Below are positions 52,049-64,000 of a stretch of 64,000 nucleotides of DNA, piece by piece. Both the position numbers and the translations under genes were made by a program. Source of the DNA: Melanocharis versteri (Eukaryota; Chordata; Aves; Passeriformes; Melanocharitidae); NCBI GenBank assembly GCA_013397845.1, contig VZTG01003746.1:1-64000 (forward strand). Direction: 5' to 3'. The notes under the pieces were generated by a model, which saw nothing but the letters and a program-made list of their open reading frames with translations, was not told where the DNA came from and made no database searches. How positions within the stretch are numbered: position 1 is the first letter of the stretch; the number at the start of each line of letters is the position of its first letter.

Positions 52049-52153
52049 NNNNNNNNNNNNNNNNNNNNNNNNNNNNNNNNNNNNNNNNNNNNNNNNNNNN
52101 NNNNNNNNNNNNNNNNNNNNNNNNNNNNNNNNNNNNNNNNNNNNNNNNNNNNN
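52049..52153. other. Assembly gap (105 N)
   Basis: Unsequenced bases inside the GC-rich island, directly after tandem repeat copies. The usual cause is a collapsed or unreadable GC-rich repeat. The stated length may not be the real one. Confidence 0.99.
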
Positions 52154-52207
52154 CGGGGCGCGGGGCCGAGCCGCTCCCGCGGCAGCAGCGCGCTCCGCCC
52201 GGGCGCC

Positions 52208-52229
52208 GGAGCCGCCTGGTGGCGGCTCC
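52208..52229. repeat. 9-bp inverted repeat with 4-base loop, overlapping a CTCF-like core
   Basis: GGAGCCGCC (52208-52216) and GGCGGCTCC (52221-52229) are exact reverse complements around TGGT. On the minus strand the segment 52211-52226 includes CCACCAGGCGGC, which matches the CTCF core CCASYAGRKGGC at all but one position. The arms are the same as in the hairpin at the window start. Binding or folding is not shown by sequence alone. Confidence 0.6.
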
Positions 52230-52849
52230 CTGCATTGCAGCCGGGGTGGGAAAAGCGGCCGTAATTGACTGAGAACGCCCTCCTGAGAAACACTTTTCTT
52301 TTGAAGTTTGTACGTGATAATTCACCTAATTCGCTTCAGCTTTCCTCTCTGAAAGACTAAGCTAAGGGGATCCAAGCATTTCGTTTTTGTGAAGCAGTCT
52401 GTGCCAGGGCAGAAGTGTCTTTTTTGTATCAGTTTCCAGTGAAAATTTATAATTACCTGCCCTTTATGCTTTGCCCTTGTCATACATTAAGCTGACCTGT
52501 TAAAGATGAGGGTTTCGTATCAAATTCAGCATTTTATATATTTGATTAGGTGAGTGTGGATAAAAGCATCTCTATTGCTATTACCTTTCATTGAGAGCAG
52601 TTGAATGTTTTTCCGAAGGATCAGAGCACCTAATTAAGTCTAGAGGGCAGAAGATAAAAGCATGTACCCTGTTTGATGTATTCTAACAGCAGAAGAAATT
52701 TTTTTATATATTTTAGGTTCTGGTATAGAATTTTAGTATATAGTTAGATCAAGCTCCTGGCTTGCATTAATCTTCCTTTTGGTAAGAAGTAAAGTTTCAA
52801 AGCATTTATAATGAAAGGTAATGCAAATTTGTCCAGGCGAGCTCCAAAC

Positions 52850-53425
52850 TAGGAATGACATAGGAGAGAGATGATGGCCCAAAAGCAAGATTGGGTTGTC
52901 AGGCAAAGGAGTAAGGATGCTGTGAACAGGAGACACCTCCCAACAGCTGGGACAGAAGGGGACCACCTCAACTCTATGCACATGAACAAGAGAGAGCCTA
53001 CAGGACAATATCGTGGAGCTCTCATGCCTTTTTCAGGGGCTCTCTGAAGCCCCTGCACACTCACACATCACAGAAGGGTGGAGGGATATCTCACAGGAGA
53101 GGGCCAGGGTGCTGCAGTGGATGCAGAGAGGCACTTTGGGAAGAACAGGCTGGGAGACCATGGGGGTCAAGGTGCTTTTGTTGTCCAGTTGTGAGAACAG
53201 CAGGGATGCGTGGAGCTCTGGCTTGGGATGGATGGGGAGCTGGCTTAGAGCCTGTGGTCAGGATTTGTGGGCAGTGTTTGGTGGGTGTCTGCTGCTGCCC
53301 TCTCATGGAAGAAGTACCCGAGGCTTTCTTCAGACGAGCGGTGGAGGCTTCACGTATGCGCGTGCTGCTCCTTGTGGGAGACTTTAGCACCCCATTATCT
53401 GCTGGAAGGGCATCGCAACAGATTT
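52850..53425 (+). mobile_element. CR1 non-LTR retrotransposon fragment, ORF2 endonuclease region
   Basis: On the + strand this decayed stretch matches the CR1 ORF2 apurinic-like endonuclease. The clearest part is 53245-53415, where one frame gives VGVC, then EEVPEAFFRR, then LLLVGDF. A frameshift follows, and ICWKG comes next in another frame. Family members carry VGVCYRPP, EEVDEAFYRQ, LMGDFN and ICWK in this order. The catalytic-region asparagine of GDFN is serine here. Upstream, 53040-53240 aligns by eye with the CR1 segment before VGVC but without a clean frame. The 5' limit (~52850) is uncertain. Both ends of the element are missing: no 5' UTR, reverse transcriptase or 3' tail. It is inactive. 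Confidence 0.85.
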
Positions 53426-56400
53426 ACCCTAAATATTTTGTAGTTATTTTTTAAAATTTTTCAGTTCTTTTCATACTTTCGCTGCTGTTGATCTTAAGCC
53501 AAGTTGTTGAAATGCTTCTCTAACCAGGTGCATTTTATCAGAAGATAGAGATTTCCCACAGTGGATTCTTTGGTCACTGACTGGAAACTTTTATCAGCTT
53601 CTACTGCTTTCCAGAGAATCTCTGTTATACTGACCAGCCTGTATTATGTATTTCTTGGAGTTATTACTCCTAGAAATAACTTGCAGTATTTATTTTGTGT
53701 GTTTTGAGGATGGCTTGCCATCAGTTTGGCATTCTTCCTATTTTCTGGAGTTGCCCTATTTCAGTACTCAGTTATTTAAGTGGTATCTCACAGGCAGAAG
53801 TCTTCCAGGAGGGCATATTAGGAATTTTTGGAGCCAAACTGAAAAATAGCTATACCTAGTAAAACCATAGCATTCTTATTAAAAATTTGCACTGTCAACA
53901 CGTCCTAAGTGGTGCTGGAGAAAAACTTCTTCGTGCCATTTGATTGTGCACTTAGTATGATTCTATATCTTCTTGTCCTTCAAACATTACTTAAAACTGT
54001 AGATGCCAAGATATAGGTTTTGGACATACGAAGGTCGTTTCTTGTGTATTGTCCTAAAACATGTTTTCCTTTAAAAACATTTGGCTTGGTGATCTTGATT
54101 AAAGTGGACAGTGATTAAGCATAAAGAAACAGATTAAAAGAAATTTTATCTTTGAATAGAACTAAGCTATTTTGTGTCTAACATAGTACCTGAGAATCTA
54201 GTCTCATTATAGTGCAGTATCTTTTGTTTTTAGTATGATGTTCTTGCTTTTTGTACTTTTATCTCTATTTCTGTGTAGAAGCACCTATAGCAACTAGGAG
54301 CTCCTTTTCCCATAAAAATGAAAGGCAACTTAGGTATATTATTCAGTGTCCTTTTCTGTAGAGACCCAGTGTGCACTTGTTAATGAGACTTTAGACATGT
54401 TTTCACTGAGATGTCTAGAGCATTAAGCTTTATCACCAGGCTTTTTTTTTAATGTGCCTAAGTATGTACAAAAGTTTCTACCCTTCAGTTGTCTATGCTA
54501 AATAGTTATAATTTATTACCTTGCCTTCTTCAGCTCTGTTCAAGTCTGCTTTTACAAGGTAGAGCCTTTGAGGTAAGGGTGGAAAAAATGCAGGACAAGC
54601 TTTTTTTTCCTGCATTAGTGCTGCTTACATAAGGCTTGGAGTTTTTAATGTTTCATTTCTTTAAACAGACAGTTGATTTCTGTAATGTAGTTTGTGTTTT
54701 CCCAGGATTTAATTTAATCCCATGTTTTTTAACATCATGGTCTATGGGCTCAGTCTGTTATGAAATAAACATATTGTGCCTGTGATGATGGGAACAAGGT
54801 AGATCAGGAACAAGAGAATGAATGTGAAAACAAATATTTGGAAAGGTCATGGATGAGTGAGGTGGTATGGTCCAAGGTATATGATTGTAGAATTAGGAGT
54901 AAGAGGCAAGAGGTATGTAACAGTAATGCTTTAGGATAGTGGGACAGTAAATTGCCTTTTTTTGTGGATTTTTGATCCAAGTTAATTTTTTAACACCTAA
55001 ATGTTGAGAATGCTAAAAGAGGGCTCACTTAGTTTTCCACTGAGACTGGAGCCTGATGATTCCTTGTTCCCTTCCAGCTTGTTATATGTATAATGTTTCT
55101 CAGTGGTTTCTGTTGAGTTCAACTCATCTTTGACTTTTAATAAAAACATGAAGTTTAATTTCCAAGGATTTAAGGGAGAGTCCATAGATTCACTACTACA
55201 GATAAAAATTGTATTGCTCTGTGCTTATCTAAGGACTATAATAAATCCTGTAAACTAATCGTAGATTAGATTTTAAACTTGAAAAGGTCTCATTTGAGGG
55301 AATTGAATAAAGTTGTAATAATGGCACGTAATGCAATGAGAAAACCCAGTTTTGGAGAGTTTGTAACTAAGCTGGAACTGTGTTATATATTTTCCATAAC
55401 ATTGCCAAATTATTTTCTCATCTCCTCCACCTACCTTGGCATGAAGAATGGGTTGAGGTTGTATTAGTCAAATGGTTTAACAGAAAAATAAGCAAAAGAA
55501 GAAATACCATCTTGGAGCTGCCTAATCAAAATGCCAGAGGTGCTTTGAGAAATAAGAGTGTATTTTTCCTGTGTTAGAGAGTTGAATGCCAGGTGTTTCT
55601 CTGCTGAATGACTCAACAGCACTAATTTACTTTTCATCCTCTTTCGGAGGCTCATCTCTGGCACTGTATTCCAGCTAGTGTTTTTCAGTCGATTTGCTTT
55701 GTGCTTGACAGTGGGTGAAATAAGCTCTGCTGGGGCTGGGCTGGGACCTTTGGGCTCCTTTTCCACAGTGGATTGCTGTGGAGAAGTGCTTACTATGTAT
55801 GAAATTCAGTTTGCAGATTATAATATACAGAATGATCTGTAGTTGGACTCCCTCAGTTAGATGTAATCCTGACAGGTTTGTGATTTATATTTAATTAAAT
55901 GAAATCTCAGTTAATAAATGTAAGTTCTGCTGTACTTTCAGCAATCTTTTTTGAGCAGCTTGGGAAATGATTAACAGGTTTTTGACTGAGTAATCAATTT
56001 GAAGCATTTGCCCTGCTGTATCTGTTTCCCTCCCTTTGCCTGAAAGGCATCCCAAGAATCAGTGCCACTCAGCATTGTTGAACCAGTGGAGCTCAAATGC
56101 CTTGGATACCCAAAAGCGTACTTGTAGATCTTCATGCCCAAGAGGAATGTTCTTCCTCCTTGAGTCAGAGAAAGATGTGCATAAGAGCCTGTCTTAATTG
56201 ACTAATTTCAGGTGTTCCATGGGGGCTGGTTTCTTAAATGTAAAAGGGAAAGTCATCCGTTTGCTATCTGCTGTGCATAGGGCTGGGAGTAAAAATGTTC
56301 TACAAAAAGTTATTTTACAAACCGCTGTAGACTTCATTGAATCCCTATGTTAGGAGTATTTCTAAGCACAGGTCAGCCGTCCTGAGCAGGTTTTTTTTTC

Positions 56401-59400
56401 TCCCCTTCAGGAGGAGGAGAAATGGTATGTTTTTAAGCAGTGGCTAGTTTGGAGAGACTTTGTAAGAAAGTATGTATTACACTGTGTCCCAGCACTTGCT
56501 GGTTTGTGCTCTGCAGGACAAAAAGAAAGGAAGAGCTCTGTCAGCAATCGCACTTTGGCATGAGATTTTTTTTTTCTTTTTTCCTTTCCTATTCAGAATG
56601 TGAAGGTCGTCCTTTTTGTAGTCCTTATGACTCAGATGTTTTAATCTCACTGTGTTTTCTATCAAGGTTAATGACTTCAGAGAAATGAAGTGCTTGTTGC
56701 TATGTTGTAGTGTGTTGGTAGATTTGATAGTATAATTTCTGCCATGTCATTTTGTTTTCCAGGTGAATCATAGAGCAGTACAGTAATACTGTCTGGTCTG
56801 CAGAGAGTAATTTAAATCATGGTTACTGCATTTGATATAACGCTAGTTATGTTCCTTGTAGCAGCTGTATTTCCAACTAGATTTTTTAGGGGATTAAGGT
56901 AGAATTGGCGCCTAGATAAAACTAATTTCTGTGTCAAGTTTGGGGGAGTGAAGAGAAGCTTTGCTGGATATCACCCCCCAGATATAAGTCAGTTTCAAAT
57001 GTTAACTAGTCTTAATTCTACTGTTCTGTTTAAAAGTAGTAGTGTTTTTTTAATACTCCGTTTTTTATCAGGGGGAGCATGTTTGAATTTTATTATTTTG
57101 TAAATGTGATGGTTGCTAGTGCAGCATATTCCCGTCTGCCACTTCTGGCCTCTTAAACATTTGTGAGGAAAGCTTCCTTGTAGCTTTGCAATGGGAGACT
57201 TGCTTTCTGCTGTCAGACTGTGAAGGCATTATTGACTTGAAGTCTCAGCTCGTAGATCCAGGTAATATAAAGGTTAGATAATAAATTATTTCAATATATG
57301 TGTTACAAATAAAGTCTTTATTTTGCAGTCATTTGAACAAAAGTTGAAACAAAACACTAATTTTAGTTTCTGGATTTTACTGTCATCTCAGTGGCTATTG
57401 TAGGTGGCATGTAGTCTATGATTAATTAGAAGATGTGCATAGAATAATGAAAAACACATTGGCTTGGAAAACCCTTGTAGCAATAAATTGGTTTTCTATA
57501 TTTGTTTTGATTTACAGGTGTTTGTGCTTCTTCAGGCTACTTTTTCTTACCTTTGGTTGTCTAGTCCAAGGCCCTTATTATTAAGACTGTCCTGATTGCT
57601 TACTATCCTTGTTTAAGCCAGTGAATTTTTGCCTTGAGCCTTCTATATACTTGAGGATTTATTTTTATTTCCTTATTGCTGATGATGCTGAATCTCTGAA
57701 TTGAAAGTTCAGACGCCAGTTTGCTTACTCTAAAGTTATATATTCGTTTGGATAACATCATTGAAGGGAGTCACTGCACTGCAAGGAGTATTTTAGTTGT
57801 TCTGCCAGCAAAACTACACTACTGCATGGACAAAAACTTGTCTTTGAGTTTATACTGACTGATGACCATTTACTCATGCTGGAAATGTTTGTGTGCTTTC
57901 AAAACTGATACAGGAAAGGACAACTTGATGTGCTTTTCAATTTCTGATCAGCTGAGTTGTGTACTTACCAACTTTGTTTTTTTCTTTTTGTTGCCCTTAT
58001 GTAAGACTACATCTCTCTTTATAGCTACATTTATGGGGGAATGAAGTTCTTTTTACAGCAGTTGTGCTTTTCATCTGTGCTGTTTCCTTGCACACGTGAG
58101 TGTGTTACTGCCAGCTCACACTTTGTCTGTTCTTTGTATGTGCATGATGTCTTATTTTTCACTTGCAGTTGAAGATTTAGGAGAAATTGTTGTATTTACT
58201 GGTAGCCTGCAATGTAATGCTCAATTGCAAAGCTGTTTACAAAAGTATGGAAAAGGGGAAAGGAGGCAAAATCATACACAGTAATGAGCACTGGAAAAGC
58301 ACAAATAAGGCTTATATGTCTTACACTCTAGAGGTCTGAGGTGCCTTTACTGTTCTTTGTTCTATCACCTTGTCAGGAATTGCTGGCATGCTCCAAAAAA
58401 TGGATCTTTTCAATATTAGAAACAAAAATCGTGGGTCTGGCAGTATGTAGTGCAGAGCTGGAGAACTTAGTGTAAAAGTTTGGCTGTGATACTCTGTTCT
58501 AGATTGTGGCATTTAGAAGGAGGGAAGTTTAAGCTCTCATTTCTGGACAGCATCTTGCTTTTGCCTGATGATTGGGTGCAGACAGGACCACATGGAGATT
58601 TAGGCACAATTAAATCAGAGTGTAGTGAATGTTAAATTTCGAGACATGAGGTGAATTATTAGATAATCCATTTTACTTGAGATTTATTTCTATGATGATT
58701 GAGTGCACATCTACAAGATTTATTCCCCTTCAGCTGGTCTGAAGAAAGTATTGTTAGCTTCTACTGTCAAAAAATACTGCTTAGCTTTGCTTGAGTTTCA
58801 AACTCAAAATATAAATGTACATTTTGGGGTTATGTATTCAAGGAAGTTCACTTATATGTTACTGATTAAAAAAGATTTGGTTTGTATCCAAGTATGTAAT
58901 AGATCAAGGAGAAATGAAGAGCATATATTTGTCTACCAGAGCTTGAGAGTTCTAAGATTTCTTCTTGTTTCTACTTGAATTTGGATATTACTGAATTGTA
59001 AAATGAACTTGCAAATGGAATCAACATTTTGAACCTTTTATCCTGATTTTTTGCCCCTAAATTGATTTTTAGTGTAGTGGTTGACCTTTTTAGGAAGTGA
59101 GAATGACTGTTTAATATAGCCTCCTTCTGCAAGTAGGACAAAGAACCAAGTTTAATCTGCAATTAGCTTTCTGAATTGATTGATAAAATAGCTGTGGAAA
59201 TGTGAAGTGAGTGCCCTTAATGTCTCGGTGTAGCTGACAGTCAGGTCAGAAGTCAGATTTCAGGGAAGTCTGCAGTCTCTGGTCTCCATAAATCGTTGCA
59301 AGTTTCCTTTCCCCTTTTACTCAGAATCTGGAAGCGTATTGAAGGAGTTCTGTGTTGCATACTGAATGGGAGTAACCTTATCTGCCTGACCTCTTGATTT

Positions 59401-60468
59401 GCGTGTTCAGGTATGGACAAGGCATAAAGCAGCACTTGAATGTTTGTCAAACTAGCAGTAGGCCACTTACATTTTTTTGAAGAGTAATTTATAAAGGAGG
59501 CTGAGGTGTGATAAATTAAATGTGCCGTGGGATCTGTATTATTTTTATTTTTCTTGCCACTTTTGGAAATGTATGTCTTCAGTAAAAGATAAGTGGAAGC
59601 ATTGGGAAGGATGTTTGGTGGTCCTATAAAAGGTCATATTTTAACTTCATTCTTGTAAGCAGTTGAAGCAACCTTTTGTTCATGGCATCTGGGTAGATTA
59701 ATCTTGGAGCTTCTCTAAACTTGCTGAAATGTTACTGGCTTTTTAAAGGACGAGACCCATCATATGTTCAGTGTCTATTTAAATCTGCAGATTAAAAATG
59801 ACAGATATTAACTTTGGCTCACAAAGAGCATTTTGTATGTCTTGTAGCTGTATCCTGTTAATCAAATTTTAAGTATTTGGGGACTGAGCTGCCAGCTGGA
59901 GTTTCTTGATTTGTAATTCAGCTGCTTTATATATAGTATTTATCTGATTCTATCAAATAAACTTTTTGATTATTTGCTCCCAATCTGGAACTATTTTGAG
60001 AAGGCCATTTAGAGGCATATGAGTAAGCCATTTTGTTGAACTGTTTTGTGTTAAAATGGCAGGACACTGAGGATCTGTACAATAAAGGCATTAGGCTAAA
60101 ACTAGGATCTGAAAAATGTGAATCAGCGTCAGAGGGTGATCTGGTTTTTTGCAGTTTATCAAAGTTTTTCAAATGAGCTTTGCCCACATGGAAACTGAAC
60201 TAAAAAAAGAGGTAAAGGGGGCACCTTATTTATATTCAATAAATACTGCTGTGGTTTATTGAACGTTTTAGGTGGGACATTTAAAGCTGTAGGGAAAGTA
60301 CTTCCAAAAGCAGGGCCATTTGCGCCTAAGTCGAAGGTCGGTCATTTCAGAAATGCTTAGAACCTAATAACTCCAGTTTTAAGGAGTTGTTTCTTTTATC
60401 AGCAATGCCAGTTTTAAGCAATTTCTATATTCTCTCCTGCTGTTCCTCCTTTTCCTGCCGTTTAAACC

Positions 60469-60486
60469 TCTCTCTCTCTCTCTCTC
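60469..60486 (+). repeat. (TC)9 dinucleotide microsatellite
   Basis: Nine perfect TC units. On the minus strand it gives an ERERER stretch inside a 186-codon open frame (60939-60379) that also crosses the GTTT tract, so that frame is repeat-driven. Confidence 0.95.
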
Positions 60487-60761
60487 CACTATGCCAGGGT
60501 TTCCTGCTAAACTGAAACACAGATCCAGCTTATTTTTGTGCCATGTCAGTTCCCTGGGCTGGCTCATCACGTAGCCTCCAAAGGTGGCATTTTCTTTGCT
60601 GAGAGTGTGCAACAGAGATAATAACTGGCGACAGGATTTGGGAACTGGGGACAGGAGTAGGGAGGGGATCAAGGCTATCAAAGCCAGCACTGGCACTGTA
60701 AGACTCTGTGTATCTGGCTGTAGCCTTTCATGTTCTTTGAGCACTGGACCATGTAGGGCTA

Positions 60762-60864
60762 TTGTTTGTTTGTTTGTTTGTTTGTTTTTCTTTATTTCTG
60801 GGTGGGTTTTTTTGTGGGGACGTTGAAGATTTTGGTTTTTTGGCGGGCTTGGTTTTGGTTTTTT
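60762..60864 (+). repeat. GT-rich tract with (GTTT)6
   Basis: Six perfect GTTT units at 60764-60787, followed by T-rich sequence with GGGTGGG, GTGGGG, GGCGGG and GGTTTTGG blocks. Same class as the earlier GT tracts, again with the GT strand on +. It lies about 710 bases before the acceptor of the exon at 61573. Confidence 0.8.
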
Positions 60865-61478
60865 AACTTCACTGGCATAATAATTCCATGAGTGAAGCTG
60901 TGTAGATGCTGTAAAATGGTTTGCTCCAGCTGTGTGCAAATGTAGGACAGCAACACTGTATTTTAGCCTGCAGTATAACTGTGGAGTTTTTTGTTTGTGT
61001 TTTTGTTTGTTTTACTATACATACACCTATCCTCCTATCTTGATTTTCAGAAGCTGTGGCTATTTAACAAAGAGTTACTTAGCTTTGGTGACAGGCATGT
61101 AAAAGCAAAAGGTACCTGTGTTTCTGGATGTATAGAAATTAAGTGTGTATTGAGAAAGCAAGAAAATACAGCTGTACATGGTTTCTGATTACTGTAGATT
61201 AGCTTCTAAGTTGTGTATATACAGATATGTGCAGCATTTGTGGACATATGCTATGCATATAATTTGAATAAGAAATTTCTTTTTGAACCTTGGTAAATCT
61301 TCAAGGAAACTTTAGAGTTCATATTGGGAGTTTCTGAAAAACACTGTTGGAAAATTAGTTTTATGGTCCATGAGAACTGTAAATCAGTGTTACGTTTTTT
61401 CCTTCTAAGGGAAGATTTAAAAATTTTATTTTTCAGTTTCCCTTACATTACTACTTCTTTCTCTCTATGCCTCTGTGA

Positions 61479-64000
<2,522 letters not shown>

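Larger units (their letters stand above)
51860..52290. promoter_or_regulatory. Intronic CpG-rich island with minisatellite and assembly gap
   Basis: GC and CpG content rise abruptly from the AT-rich intron (for example GAAGCGCGCGTG near 51910 and CGGGGCGCGGGGCC at 52154) and fall again after about 52270. The middle is a 22-bp tandem repeat followed by 105 unknown bases. Frames through it are repeat-derived and not genes. It could be an alternative promoter for shorter ARHGAP21 transcripts, an orphan CpG island, or simply a GC-rich minisatellite in a recombining bird genome. No TATA box, initiator or splice donor allows a choice. Confidence 0.5.

Noticed and set aside
51744..52325. 193- and 152-codon minus-strand frames and + frames across the gap
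   Set aside because: They include the 105 Ns and the 22-bp repeat, so length is an artefact of unknown bases and GC-rich tandem sequence.
60379..60939. 186-codon open frame on the minus strand
   Set aside because: It is held open by the (GTTT)6 and (TC)9 repeats, giving TNKQTNKQ and ERERER stretches. No domain, and it is antisense in an intron.

Overview
This window is non-coding-rich vertebrate nuclear DNA, almost certainly from a bird. It is AT-rich and low in repeats. The only interspersed elements I can recognise are decayed CR1 non-LTR retrotransposons, the dominant LINE family of birds and other sauropsids. The only coding sequence I can support is three short exons on the + strand. 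Joined, they read through most of the PDZ domain of ARHGAP21, a Rho GTPase-activating protein of the Golgi, cell junctions and cytoskeleton. All three have consensus splice sites and compatible phases. I see no bacterial, viral or CRISPR-like content and no second gene.

Layout. Positions 1-190 are a GC- and CpG-rich tail, probably the 3' edge of the ARHGAP21 promoter or first-exon island, with a strong inverted repeat. From there to 44257 lies about 44 kb read as the first intron. It holds simple GT/AC tracts, a minus-strand CR1 copy (13461-14605), some short palindromes and a few GC-richer patches. The coding exons are 44258-44440 (61 codons, carrying the GFGF ligand-binding loop), a 25-nt microexon at 50370-50394, and 61573-61665. 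The following exon lies beyond the window end. The intron between the microexon and the last exon holds a second CpG-rich island (about 51860-52290) with a 22-bp minisatellite running into a 105-bp assembly gap. A plus-strand CR1 endonuclease fragment follows at about 52850-53425.

How the parts work together. Exon phases are 0/0, 0/1 and 1/1, so the microexon is needed to keep the PDZ frame. Exon 44258-44440 has an in-frame TAG directly before it and no internal in-frame ATG, so the start codon must come from an upstream exon. That exon was not identified here. It probably lies before base 1, and a weak alternative candidate is discussed at 28469-28552.

Limits. Family calls (ARHGAP21, CR1) rest on recognising peptide and nucleotide motifs by eye. 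The remaining long open frames fall in intron sequence, many across simple repeats, and are treated as chance. No previously undescribed biological system could be supported. The most notable items are the obligatory microexon, the intronic CpG island with minisatellite and gap, and a hairpin motif shared by the two GC islands.
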